Notes: generated from the sequence alone by a model not told the origin. 64,000 nucleotides of DNA from Thermoplasmata archaeon (GCA_023269235.1 JAHFTW010000002.1:183294-247293); one strand, 5' to 3'. Numbered from the stretch's first letter, positions 17,482 through 25,726 are shown. Program-made: numbers and translations.

Positions 17482-18066
17482 CTAGTCGGAGGGGCGTTTG
17501 GCCCCGCTTCGGAGCCGCTCGACGGTCTTGGCGGTGCGCGCCACGCGCGTCTCCTCCTGCTTCGCGGAGGCAATCCAGGCCACCCATTCCGCGCGGGCCT
17601 TCGGGGTGATGGAGCCCCATTGGCCCTGCGCGCCCTTGTCGGCCTTCAGGGCCTTCGCAAGGGCCGGTGGCACCGTGACCTCGACGTCGTCGCTTGCGAC
17701 CTTGAGGGAAAACTCGACCAAGTCGCCGTCCGCCTTGCCGGTCGCGTCCCGCATGGCGCCGTTCATCTGGATGCGGTGCCCGCCGTCGCCATCGGGGAAG
17801 CAGCTGGTGCGGAACTTGACGCCGCCCACGGTCGCCTCGACCGGGACGCGGCCTTTCTTGCCGAGCGCGGCGCTGGAGGCGGCTGGCAAGCTCGCGAACG
17901 TCCAGCCCTTGCCCGCCATGGGAGACCACAGCTCGGCGGTGAACGTGAGCGGGTCCGCCTTCGACGCCTTACCGCTCTTGGCGGCCCTCTCGATGAGGGT
18001 CGCGAAGCGCCCCTTGGGTGGCGGCGAGCGGGCGGTGGGCGGCTTGGCGACGGGCGCCTTGGCCAT
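17482..18066 (-). CDS. YdeI/OmpD-associated family protein with DUF1905 domain
   Basis: After a basic, Pro-rich N-terminus of about 35 residues, the protein has a DUF1905-type domain (FTAELWSPMAGKGWTFASLP, VPVEATVGGVKFRTSCFPDGDGG). A YdeI/OmpD-associated segment follows (VTVPPALAKALKADKGAQGQWGSITPKARAEWVAWIASAKQEETRVART). The two-part arrangement and the 194-residue length fit the family, whose biochemical role is not established. It begins at ATG 18066, one base after the stop of the deoxyhypusine synthase gene, which suggests co-transcription. Confidence 0.82.
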   Translation of the reverse strand: MAKAPVAKPPTARSPPPKGRFATLIERAAKSGKASKADPLTFTAELWSPMAGKGWTFASLPAASSAALGKKGRVPVEATVGGVKFRTSCFPDGDGGHRIQMNGAMRDATGKADGDLVEFSLKVASDDVEVTVPPALAKALKADKGAQGQWGSITPKARAEWVAWIASAKQEETRVARTAKTVERLRSGAKRPSD

Positions 18067-18067
18067 C

Positions 18068-19303
18068 CTACTTCGCCTTGACCGTCACGAGGGGCTTCTT
18101 GCCTTTCACGGACTTCTTGGCGGCGGCCTTCGCCTTGCCCGTGCCGGGCTCGAAGGGGGCGGGCGCCTCGTCGTAGGCTCCGTCGCGGCGGGTGATCTTC
18201 TTGCCGCCCATCTCGACCAGGTCGTTGCCCTCGTATTTGGGGCGCAGGAGCTTGCGGGGCTTGCAGGTGGCGAGCAGGTAGTTGGCGATGATGGGCCAAG
18301 CGAGGATGACGTCGGCGTAGCAGGTAGCCTTCGTGGCGTCCTTGTGGATCTTGCCCCACGCCTGCGCCTCCTCCAAGGTGCTGCCGGAGAGGCCGTTGAA
18401 CTCAGGGCGGTCCATCGTGATGTTGACGGCGTACTCGTGGCCCTCGCGGTCGGTGTACTCGGTGGTCTCGCAGACGACCTCGCAGTCGTTGACGAAGTTC
18501 TTCGGCACGCCGCCGCCGAGGTAGATGACGCAGGACTTCTTCGAGTTGCCCTTGAGCTGGGTGATCTCCCAGTTGTCCGCGATGGGGTCGTGGAAGAACG
18601 TCTTCTTGGTGCCGGCGCGGGTGTGGCGCCAGTGGTTGATGCACAGCCCGATGCCCATGCTGCAGTCGGTGAGGGCGGGGATGAAGAGCGGGACCTCGTT
18701 CTTCGCGATGGCGGCGATGACGCCGTCGTTCTTCGGCGTCAGGCCGTTGTAGCTCTTGCGGCTGAGGATGCTCTCGCCGAGGTGCTTCATGAACTGGCGG
18801 CTCGTCTTGATGCCGGCCAGCTTCGCGTCGTCGGCCATGTAGCTGATGTAGCCGTCGCAGGCGCGCAGGAAGTCCTCGTCGATGTAGGAGTCGTACAGGC
18901 GGTCGATCATGTGCTCGCGCAGGAGCAGGTTGTCGATGCTGGGGCGGCCGATGCCGACGGGGCCGCCGAGGCTGATGTACAGATCGTCGTCAATGCAGCC
19001 GCCGGTGGACACCCAGCAGTCGATGAACCCCGCCTCGACCATCTTGACGAAGAGGTCGCGCATGCCGGTGCTGATGAGCGTGCCCGCGGTGGCGAGCACG
19101 ACGGTGGGGCGGTCGGGGTCCGACAGCGCGCGCTTCAGGATGTCGCAGACCACGCCAAGTTGGCGGCCCTGCGCGCTCGTGTCGCGCATCATCTCGACGA
19201 GCTTGACGACGTCCTTCGTGGGCTGGACCTGCGTCACCGGGTTGGCGAAGAAGTCCGGCTTGTTCCAGGAGAACTCCGCATCAGGGGTCGCTTTGACGGG
19301 CAT
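18068..19303 (-). CDS. dys: Deoxyhypusine synthase
   Basis: The enzyme transfers the aminobutyl group of spermidine to a lysine of the translation factor aIF5A, the first step of hypusine formation. The 411-residue protein shows the NAD-binding segments VVLATAGTLISTGMRDLFV and CWVSTGG, the PALTDCSMG segment and the catalytic lysine in LGGGVPKNFVND (about K268). The SGSTLEEAQAWGKI segment also fits. The first about 45 residues and the Lys-rich last 40 residues are extensions beyond the core. ATG 19303 is used as the start. A long in-frame extension upstream overlaps the TauE gene and looks non-coding. Confidence 0.92.
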   Translation of the reverse strand: MPVKATPDAEFSWNKPDFFANPVTQVQPTKDVVKLVEMMRDTSAQGRQLGVVCDILKRALSDPDRPTVVLATAGTLISTGMRDLFVKMVEAGFIDCWVSTGGCIDDDLYISLGGPVGIGRPSIDNLLLREHMIDRLYDSYIDEDFLRACDGYISYMADDAKLAGIKTSRQFMKHLGESILSRKSYNGLTPKNDGVIAAIAKNEVPLFIPALTDCSMGIGLCINHWRHTRAGTKKTFFHDPIADNWEITQLKGNSKKSCVIYLGGGVPKNFVNDCEVVCETTEYTDREGHEYAVNITMDRPEFNGLSGSTLEEAQAWGKIHKDATKATCYADVILAWPIIANYLLATCKPRKLLRPKYEGNDLVEMGGKKITRRDGAYDEAPAPFEPGTGKAKAAAKKSVKGKKPLVTVKAK

Positions 19304-19346
19304 GGCCTTCAGGCGGGGGACGCGTCGCCTCCTTGAACGTTTTTCC

Positions 19347-20096
19347 TCAGAGCGACAACGCCAGCCGCCCCAGCAGCACCAAGGTGATGGCGACAAAGAG
19401 CGGCTTGAGCCAGCGGTCGCCGTGCTTGAGCGTGACGTGGCTTCCGACCCAGCCGCCGACGCCCATCGAGACCGCCATGGGAGCCGCAACGGCCCAGTCC
19501 ACGCGGCCGGCGACGATGTAGTACGTCACGGCGCTGAGGTTGCTGCCGAGGTTCAGGACGCGTCCGAGGCCGGCGGCGCGGCGGAACCCGTAGCCGAGGA
19601 AGCTGATGATGGCGAACAGCAGCATCGAGCCGGTGCCGGGGCCGAGGATGCCGTCGTAGACGCCGATGTCGAGGGCGGCGAGCGCCATCGCGACGAGGGG
19701 GAGGACGCCTGCGGCGAGGTGGTCCTCGGCGCCAAAACGGGGCCGCACGAGGACATACACCATCATCGCGCCCATCACGACAAGGACGGCCGGCGTGAGC
19801 CAGGTCGCGCTGGAGTGGAGGACCGCCCAGACGCCGACGGCGCCGCCTACGATGGAGAGCGGAACCAGGGTGAGGGCGCGACGCACCGGCACGGCGCCGC
19901 TGCGCAGGTAGTTCACGGAGGCGACGAGGGCGCTCGCGGTGCCGCCCACTTTGTTCGTGCCGAGGGCGATCTGCGGCGGCAGGCCGGCGAGGAGGTAGGC
20001 GGGCAGTGTGATGACGCCCCCGCCGCCGACTTGGGAATCGATGAAGGAGGCCACGAAGCCCGCTGCCACCAGGAGCGTGAGGGTTCCGGCCTCCAT
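19347..20096 (-). CDS. TauE/SafE-family membrane permease
   Basis: This 249-residue integral membrane protein belongs to the TauE/SafE (YfcA-like) family, whose members are linked to export of sulfite or organosulfur anions and other anions. The N-terminal motif GFVASFIDSQVGGGGVITLPAYL and GLPPQIALGTNKVGGTASALVASVNYLRSG are characteristic, and the repeat half contains GPGTGSMLLF and RVLNLGSNLSAV. About eight membrane segments are visible. It is the first gene of a minus-strand run with dys. The actual substrate is not indicated. A decayed copy of its 5' end lies just upstream at 20202-20258. Confidence 0.88.
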   Translation of the reverse strand: MEAGTLTLLVAAGFVASFIDSQVGGGGVITLPAYLLAGLPPQIALGTNKVGGTASALVASVNYLRSGAVPVRRALTLVPLSIVGGAVGVWAVLHSSATWLTPAVLVVMGAMMVYVLVRPRFGAEDHLAAGVLPLVAMALAALDIGVYDGILGPGTGSMLLFAIISFLGYGFRRAAGLGRVLNLGSNLSAVTYYIVAGRVDWAVAAPMAVSMGVGGWVGSHVTLKHGDRWLKPLFVAITLVLLGRLALSL

Positions 20097-20201
20097 GCCC
20101 TGTTCACGAGGCCGGAGTGTTAAAGCCGGTCGAAGGCAGCGCGCCTCGGCCTGCGGAACCGAAGGTCCCGCCGCCCAGCGTGATCGAGCTTCGCTTGCAG
20201 G

Positions 20202-20258
20202 TCGAAGGCCACGAAGCCCGCTGCGACGAGCAGGGCAACGACGTCCGCCTCCACGCCC
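20202..20258 (-). pseudogene. Decayed duplicate of the tauE 5' end
   Basis: Read on the minus strand from a GTG at 20254, this fragment gives VEADVVALLVAAGFVAFD, against MEAGTLTLLVAAGFVASF at the start of the intact permease. The DNA aligns without gaps for about 50 bases and is identical over GCAGCGGGCTTCGTGGCCT. After that the frame and the sequence diverge. It is best read as the remnant of a tandem duplication of the gene start, lying between the permease and the divergent RLAN-like gene. Confidence 0.65.
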
Positions 20259-20304
20259 GCTCCAGGAGGTCTCGCCGTTTCAGCCCCGACGGCCGCCCAC
20301 AACC

Positions 20305-20312
20305 CATAAATC
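20305..20312 (+). promoter_or_regulatory. TATA-like box for the RLAN/ATP-grasp gene set
   Basis: CATAAATC is centred about 30 nt before the TTG at 20339, the spacing expected for a leaderless archaeal transcript. The surrounding DNA is very GC-rich, so the AT-rich octamer stands out. This box is part of the reason for choosing the TTG as start. Confidence 0.45.
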
Positions 20313-20338
20313 GCCGCTGCCTGCGCCGTCTGGGTCCC

Positions 20339-21124
20339 TTGACCACCGCCGCGGCCCCTGCGCCTTCCCCCCCGACGCGTCCGCCGCCCTTGGACCCCGT
20401 GCGGCGCCTCCCAAGCCGCCGCAAGCCGAAGGCGACCGGGCATCCCGTCCCCGCGCTTGGTGCCGCGCATCCAGCCCCGGCCCACGCCTCCCCCGCGCCC
20501 GTCGTCCGGCGGCCGTTCATCAATCTGTGCGGAGACTACCGTTTCCTGCGCGCCGGCTACTGGGCCCTCGTGGACGCCGAGCTCAACGGCATCGAGCCGA
20601 GCCCGACGCCGGTCCAGGCCGTCACCGCGCAGAACGCGGCCGCTTGCCTCCTCGTCGCGCGCCACGCCGGCATCCGCACGGTGGAGTGGACCGTGGCACG
20701 CACGGCCCAGGAGGTTCCCATCCCCGGCCTCCTCGTCCCGGTCTCCGGCCTCACGGACGCCCATTACGAAGTCAAGTCCACGCGCAGCCGTGCGGCGCAG
20801 TGGCGCAGCGCCACCCAGAACGGCACGCGCGCCGCGCTCGCCGTCCAGCTCCCCGGCGAGTTGCGCTCCATGCGCATGATCGCCGGCTGCACCGCGCACG
20901 ACAACTACCAGCTCGCCTGGGACGTCTGGCGCACGTTCGGCATCCCGCTCGCCACCATCTGGTTCGTCGAGGCCGGTGACCCGGACGGACCCGAGGGCAG
21001 CAAGCCGCTCTTCCTCGGCCTCGACCCGCTCCCGCTCCACGAGTTGACGGAGCGCGACCTGCGCCTTTTCGAGGAGGTCAGCCAGCGCCCGCTCGACCCC
21101 CACATGCACCTGGGAGGCAATTGA
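20339..21124 (+). CDS. RLAN-like domain protein paired with an ATP-grasp ligase
   Basis: From about residue 55 the protein resembles the N-terminal domain found fused to RimK-type ATP-grasp ligases in bacteria (FINLCGDYRFLRAGYWALVDAELNGIEPSPTPVQAV). Here it is a separate 261-residue protein encoded just before the ATP-grasp gene. The second half contains RSAATQ-like basic patches and IAGCTAHDNYQLAWDVWRTFGIPLATIWFVE, which I cannot assign. The N-terminal 50 residues are Pro/Ala-rich and probably disordered. TTG 20339 is chosen from the TATA spacing. An in-frame extension to 20117 would run across the decayed tauE copy. The role is probably to help the ATP-grasp enzyme choose its substrate. Confidence 0.66.
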   Translation: MTTAAAPAPSPPTRPPPLDPVRRLPSRRKPKATGHPVPALGAAHPAPAHASPAPVVRRPFINLCGDYRFLRAGYWALVDAELNGIEPSPTPVQAVTAQNAAACLLVARHAGIRTVEWTVARTAQEVPIPGLLVPVSGLTDAHYEVKSTRSRAAQWRSATQNGTRAALAVQLPGELRSMRMIAGCTAHDNYQLAWDVWRTFGIPLATIWFVEAGDPDGPEGSKPLFLGLDPLPLHELTERDLRLFEEVSQRPLDPHMHLGGN

Positions 21125-21190
21125 TGGCGACGATCGCGAGCCTCCGGGTCGCCGGGCGACCCGCAGGCATTCCTCGCTTCGCTCGGCGCC

Positions 21191-21232
21191 ATCTTCGCCA
21201 CGCAGCCGCAGGCGGTGCGTGATGGCGAAGAT
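21191..21232 (+). promoter_or_regulatory. Hairpin covering the start codon of the ATP-grasp gene
   Basis: ATCTTCGCCA (21191-21200) is perfectly complementary to TGGCGAAGAT (21223-21232). The intervening bases continue the stem (CGCA with TGCG, CCGC with GCGG), leaving a bulged G and a small loop. The ATG at 21222 lies at the base of the lower stem. In mRNA this would bury the start codon. It may regulate translation, or it may be a palindromic insert. Confidence 0.55.
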
Positions 21233-22118
21233 TGCGATTGTCTCCGACGAGTCGAGCCGCGCCCGCGCCGTCGAGTTGGAGGCGATGCAGACCTACGTCG
21301 CCCAGGCCCCGGCGCATGGGCACACTGCGGAAATCCTCGACGTGCACGACGTCGCGCGGCTGCCTGAGTTCGACGCCGTCTTCCTCCGCCTCGACACCAA
21401 CGTTCTCGGCCTCCCCTTCGCCGTGAGCCGTTCCGCGTGGAAGCTGGGCCTCCGGGTCGTGGACGACCCGCGCAGCATGGTCACCTGCATGAACAAGGCG
21501 CACGTGCAGCAGCTCCTCGAGCACCACGGCGTCCCCACGCCCGACACGGTGCTCCTCACCAAGGAGGGGCGCGAGAGCCTCGACCCCGAAGCTCTCTTCG
21601 CGGAACTGGGCACCCCCATCGTCGTGAAGGCCCCGAGCGGCGCCTTCAGCAGCGCCGTCGAGAAGGCCCACGACGGCAAGGAGCTCGAAGCACTGGTGCG
21701 CCGCTTCAGCATCCAGAGCGACGTCATCCTCCTGCAGCGCTACACCCCGAGCGCGTTCGACTGGCGCGTCGGCGTCCTGTGCGGCGACCCGCTCTACGCG
21801 GCGCGCTACCACATCCCGAAGGGCGGGTGGCGCATCCACGACACCCCAGCCGGCGCCACGAAGAAGGAGTGGGCGAAGATCGAGCCCGTGCAGCTCGGCC
21901 AGGTCCCCTACGCGGTCATGCAGGCGGCCCTCACCGCGTGCCGCGTCATCGGCGGCGGCCTCTACGGCGTGGACCTCAAGCAGCGCGAGGACGGCAGCGT
22001 CGTCGTCATCGAGGTCAACGACAACCCCAACATCGACCCCGGCGGCGAGCTCCCCAAGGGCTCCCCGATCTTCGGCCAGATTCTCGACCGCATCGCGCGC
22101 GAGGGACCGAAGGCATGA
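21222..22118 (+). CDS. RimK-like ATP-grasp ligase
   Basis: This 298-residue ATP-grasp enzyme probably forms amide bonds between a carboxylate and an amine (peptide or amino-acid ligation). The N-terminal segment MAKIAIVSDESSRARAVELEAM is followed by FDAVFLRLDTNV and the conserved DDPRSMVTCMNKAHVQQLLEHHGVPTPDTVLL. ATP-binding segments are PIVVKAPSGAFSSAV and VILLQRYTP, and the metal-binding C-terminal part is GGLYGVDLKQREDGSVVVIEVNDNPNID, with the D, E and N residues expected for RimK/DdlB-type enzymes. Its stop overlaps the GNAT start (ATGA). The actual substrate is unknown. Confidence 0.87.
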   Translation: MAKIAIVSDESSRARAVELEAMQTYVAQAPAHGHTAEILDVHDVARLPEFDAVFLRLDTNVLGLPFAVSRSAWKLGLRVVDDPRSMVTCMNKAHVQQLLEHHGVPTPDTVLLTKEGRESLDPEALFAELGTPIVVKAPSGAFSSAVEKAHDGKELEALVRRFSIQSDVILLQRYTPSAFDWRVGVLCGDPLYAARYHIPKGGWRIHDTPAGATKKEWAKIEPVQLGQVPYAVMQAALTACRVIGGGLYGVDLKQREDGSVVVIEVNDNPNIDPGGELPKGSPIFGQILDRIAREGPKA

Positions 22119-22567
22119 GCGGCAAACTGAGTCCGATCCGCCGCGCGAAGGCCAGCGACCTCCCCGCCATCCTGGAGCTCGAGCAGGCCGCCTTCCAGGA
22201 CTACCGGCAAGCCTCCGAGGCGAGCCTGCGCCGCTCCATCGCCAGCCCCCGGCAGTCGTTCTGGGTCATCCCGGGCCCCGGCCGCCTCGACGGCCTCCTG
22301 GTCCTCTGGCACTTCCCGCGCCGCCTACGCGTGTACGACGTCGCCACGCACCCGGACGCGCGCGGCCAAGGCGTCGGGCGCCGCCTGATGGCCCACGCCG
22401 AGGCCCTCGCGCGCAAGCAGGGCGCCGCGGACATCAGCCTGGAGGCCGAGGAGCAGGACCCGCGCCTCGTCGCCTGGTACGAGGGCATGGGGTTCGTGCG
22501 CGTGGCGCGGCTTGCGGACTTCTACCACGAAGGTTGCAGCGCGCTGCGGCTGCGCAAGAGGCTGTGA
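22115..22567 (+). CDS. GNAT-family N-acetyltransferase (RimI-like)
   Basis: The 150-residue protein has the GNAT fold. IRRAKASDLPAILELEQAAF is the first segment, VYDVATHPDARGQGVGRRLMAHAEALA contains the acetyl-CoA binding R-G-x-G-V/I-G-R loop, and the late YEGMGFVRVARLADFY is typical of RimI-like members. It overlaps the ATP-grasp gene by 4 bp. In many bacteria RimI-like acetyltransferases accompany RLAN/RimK ligases. The acetylated substrate, probably an amino group on a peptide or small molecule, cannot be deduced. Confidence 0.87.
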   Translation: MSGKLSPIRRAKASDLPAILELEQAAFQDYRQASEASLRRSIASPRQSFWVIPGPGRLDGLLVLWHFPRRLRVYDVATHPDARGQGVGRRLMAHAEALARKQGAADISLEAEEQDPRLVAWYEGMGFVRVARLADFYHEGCSALRLRKRL

Positions 22568-22574
22568 CCCGGTG

Positions 22575-23759
22575 ATGGAGCCCCGCGCCGCGGCCGCCGC
22601 CGCGGTGTTCCTCTGGACCTTCCTGATGCTGGCGCTGGGACGCCTTGGTCCCTGGCCGATTCCGCGCGGCGCCGCGAGCCTCGCCGGCGGCCTCGTCACC
22701 GCCCTGGTCCTCGGCATCGGGGCGGGCGTCATCGACCTGCAGGTCATCGCCCTCCTTGCGGGGCTCATGGTGCTCGCGGGCCTCGCCGAGGCGGCTGGCC
22801 TCTTCGCGGGGCTGCGCCGGCGCCTCTTGCGCCTTCCCCCGTGGCTCGCGCTGTGGGCCAGCCTCGTCCTCATGGCCGCGACGAGCGCGCTGCTGCTCAA
22901 CGACGCCGCCGTGGTGGTCCTCGTCCCGTTCCTTCTGCCCGCGCTGCGCGCGCTCGGCGTGCGGCTCGTCCCCGCCGTCGCTCTCCTCGCGGTCGCCGCC
23001 AACCTCGGCTCGCTCCTCACGCCGTTCGGCAACCCGCAAAACGCCGTCCTTGCCGCGCACGCCGGCCTCACCTCCCTGGATTTCCTGCGCGCGCAGGGCC
23101 TCCTCGTCGCCGCCGGCCTGGCTCTTCTTGGACTCGCCTGCCGCGTGGTGGGCCGCCGCCTTGAGCCCCCCGCTCCGCCGCCGCCCGTCGCCGAGCCGCG
23201 CGGTCGCCCCTGGCTCGTCGCGTGCATCCTCGGGTTCCTGGCCTTGGCCCTCATCGCTCCCGGCCTCCTTGGCCTCGGCGGCGCGGCTCTGTTGTGCGCG
23301 TCCGTCGCATGGATGGGGCTGCGCTTGCGTCTCCGGCAGGCGGCGGACGATGCGGCCTGGCGCGGCCTGGACGGCAACGTCCTTGCTCTGTTCGTCGGCC
23401 TCTACCTTCTCACAGCGGGGCTTGGGGCGTGGTTCCCGAGCACGCGTCTCCCACTCTCCGCGCTCGACACGCCCGGCCCAGCCCTCCTCGCCACCGTCAC
23501 GCTCGCGAACGTCGTCGGCAACGTCCCCGCCATCCTCACGTTCGTCCGCCTCGACGGGGCGTGGACGGCGGCGCACGGCATGTTCCTCGTCACCGCGAGC
23601 ACGCTCGGCGGCACCCTCTTCCTCACCGGCTCCGCGGCGAGCCTCATTGCGGCGGACCAGGCGCGAAAGCTCGGTGTCGAGGTGCGTTTCGGCACCTTCC
23701 TGCAGCATGCCCTCTGGGCCCTCCCGCTCCTGGTGGCGGGAGCCTGGCTCACCTGGTAG
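22575..23759 (+). CDS. ArsB/NhaD/SLC13-type membrane permease
   Basis: This 394-residue protein has about ten membrane segments and the motifs of the ion transporter superfamily: NDAAVVVLVPFLLPAL in the first half and NLGSLLTPFGNPQNAVLA. The equivalent in the second half is LANVVGNVPAILTFV, followed by STLGGTLFLTGSAASLIAADQARKLG. Arsenite, citrate and dicarboxylate permeases share this layout, so substrate assignment is open. It starts 8 bp after the GNAT gene and may be part of the same transcript, possibly exporting or importing a substrate of the ligase set. Confidence 0.8.
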   Translation: MEPRAAAAAAVFLWTFLMLALGRLGPWPIPRGAASLAGGLVTALVLGIGAGVIDLQVIALLAGLMVLAGLAEAAGLFAGLRRRLLRLPPWLALWASLVLMAATSALLLNDAAVVVLVPFLLPALRALGVRLVPAVALLAVAANLGSLLTPFGNPQNAVLAAHAGLTSLDFLRAQGLLVAAGLALLGLACRVVGRRLEPPAPPPPVAEPRGRPWLVACILGFLALALIAPGLLGLGGAALLCASVAWMGLRLRLRQAADDAAWRGLDGNVLALFVGLYLLTAGLGAWFPSTRLPLSALDTPGPALLATVTLANVVGNVPAILTFVRLDGAWTAAHGMFLVTASTLGGTLFLTGSAASLIAADQARKLGVEVRFGTFLQHALWALPLLVAGAWLTW

Positions 23760-23763
23760 TCCC

Positions 23764-25605
23764 TCAACGTCGGAACAGGAGCGCCACGACGACGAGGCCG
23801 CCGCCCGCGAGCCCCACGACGAGGCCGACGCCGAGGGCGGCCCACAGCGCGTCACCCGCGAGGCCGGCGGCGAGGCCGGAGAGGCTCGTGGTGGTCGGGA
23901 CGACCGGCGCGGTCTCCAGGAGGGCGAGGTTGCGCGCCGTCCACAGCTCCTGTAGCTGCGTCGGCCCGTCGCTCTGGGAGCCGGCGAGCTCGATGAGGCT
24001 CACCGAGACCATGGGCTCCGCGCCGGCGGCCCGCGCGGCGGCGATGGCGCGCGCGGCGCCGTCCTGCGCCGCCGTGAGGACGGAGGCGGGCACGTCAGAG
24101 CCGCCGCCGGTCTGCACGGCGACGCTCGCGAGCGCGTGCGCCTCCGCCGCGTCTAGGGCGGCCGCTTCCCAGTGGCCTGCCTCGGCCTGACTCTGCGCGG
24201 CCGTGAGCTTAGTGGCGGCGTCGGTCGCGGCGTTGCTGAGCACCGCCTGGGCGTAGGTGACGAGGTCGCCCGCCTGCTCCAGGATGCCGCGCGCGACCGC
24301 CTCCGCGGAGACCGCGGGGCCGCGGGGGAAGAGGTCGCGCAGGCTGGCCCAGTAGAGGGCGGTCTTGGCGCGCTCGGCGCAGAACGTCGAACCCTGCAGG
24401 CTGGCGAGCCAGTCGCTGAAGGTGCCGGCCTGCTCGTACTGCTGCCGGGCCTGGTCGCGGAGGTTGGCGGCCTCGGCGGCGCGCTGCTGCCCGGCGCCGA
24501 CGGCGTAGAGACCGTTGAGGTCGTCGGCGGTGAGGTTTTGCACGGCGGACGCGCGCTCGGCGGCGGCGGAGCAGGTGGCGAGGGCCGAACGCACGACCGC
24601 CTCGTCGCGGTTGCCCTTGAAGTATGCCGTGAGGTTCTCGGCGCGCGCCGCCGCGATGGCGCCACGAAAGGCGTCGCTCGCGGCGAGGTAGTACTTGCCG
24701 GCGGCCAGGTCGGCGTGCGCCGCGTCAAGGGCGGTCTGGGCCGCGTCGCGTTGCGCCTGGACCTCCTGGGTGCGGGATGGTGAAAGGCCGGAGAGGCTCG
24801 TCGCCTTCGTGGCGGCCAGGCGGCCCGCGAGGGCGTCCACGTCGCGGCGGACCCCCGGGGAGAGCAGCGCTGCATAGTCGGTCGTGGAAGGGACGGCGAC
24901 GGCGGGCCGGTCGAGCCGGACGTGGGCGGCCGCCTCCAGGACCTCGCCGATGGTGGAGGCGCTGCGGCAGGTGATGGCGAGCGCCGCGCACTGCTTGGCC
25001 ATGTCCACGAGCACGGTGCGGGTACCCTGGGCGGTGGGCTGGAGGTTGGGCGCCTGCTCGAGGCCGGCGGGGAACAGGAACGTCGTGATGCCGGCCGCGG
25101 CCGCCCCCTGCGCCTTCGCGGGCACGCCGCCTACGGGGCCGATGGTGCCGTCCGGGTTGATGGTGCCCGTGGCGGCGACGCGCGGGTCGAGCGTCCAGGG
25201 CGCATCGGGGGCGACGAGGTTGTGCAGGGCGACCGTGAAGGCGAGCGTCATGTCGGCGCCCGCGGAGGGGCCGCCGATGATGGAGGAGCCCGACTCGAAG
25301 CTGACGAGCCAGTCAAAGCGCGTCCAATCCTGCCCAAGGAGGAAGGCGGCGACCTGGGCGGCGAGGCGCGCAGAACCCTGCATGTCCGTCTGGGCCAGCG
25401 GCTTCGTGGAGACGTAGATGCTGCCGGAGCCTTCGCCGAGGACCGTGGCGGCGACGTGCGCCGAGGTGCCGACGTAGCCGCTCGCGGTCTCCTCGACGGC
25501 GAGCGCCGTGACGCTGGCGGTCGCGGAGGAGCGTGGTGCCCCCGTGGCGGCCGGGAGCAGGAGGGCGGCAAGCAGGAGGGCCAGGGCAAGACGACGGCCG
25601 GTCAT
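23764..25605 (-). CDS. Membrane-anchored S16 (Lon-like) serine protease without ATPase
   Basis: A signal-like N-terminus (MTGRRLALALLLAALLLPAATG) precedes a Lon-type proteolytic domain. The catalytic Ser is in GGPSAGADM (about S114) and the Lys in GTIGPVGGVPAKAQGA (about K164), the S16 dyad spacing. There is no AAA+ module. The remaining 400 residues are predicted helical and Ala-rich, with many charged residues (for example VQAQRDAAQTALDAAHADLAAGKYYLAA). They end in a hydrophobic C-terminal anchor (LWAALGVGLVVGLAGGGLVVVALLFRR). The 613-residue protein therefore probably acts outside the membrane. ATG 25605 starts just before the signal segment. It is convergent with the permease gene, 4 bp apart. 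Confidence 0.82.
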   Translation of the reverse strand: MTGRRLALALLLAALLLPAATGAPRSSATASVTALAVEETASGYVGTSAHVAATVLGEGSGSIYVSTKPLAQTDMQGSARLAAQVAAFLLGQDWTRFDWLVSFESGSSIIGGPSAGADMTLAFTVALHNLVAPDAPWTLDPRVAATGTINPDGTIGPVGGVPAKAQGAAAAGITTFLFPAGLEQAPNLQPTAQGTRTVLVDMAKQCAALAITCRSASTIGEVLEAAAHVRLDRPAVAVPSTTDYAALLSPGVRRDVDALAGRLAATKATSLSGLSPSRTQEVQAQRDAAQTALDAAHADLAAGKYYLAASDAFRGAIAAARAENLTAYFKGNRDEAVVRSALATCSAAAERASAVQNLTADDLNGLYAVGAGQQRAAEAANLRDQARQQYEQAGTFSDWLASLQGSTFCAERAKTALYWASLRDLFPRGPAVSAEAVARGILEQAGDLVTYAQAVLSNAATDAATKLTAAQSQAEAGHWEAAALDAAEAHALASVAVQTGGGSDVPASVLTAAQDGAARAIAAARAAGAEPMVSVSLIELAGSQSDGPTQLQELWTARNLALLETAPVVPTTTSLSGLAAGLAGDALWAALGVGLVVGLAGGGLVVVALLFRR

Positions 25606-25726
25606 GGCCGCAGCCACGGCGAGCAGACCTGCTTGAAGTTTGCGAACGTTCCATTGATTGCGCCCAAGGCCATCGCTCTCACCCCCTCTCCACAAGCTGG
25701 AAAACCCCTCCCAGGTTGGTCGGGGC

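Noticed and set aside
20117-20338. N-terminal extension of the RLAN-like protein
   Set aside because: It runs through the tauE remnant and a TATA-like box and its translation is Arg/Pro-rich.
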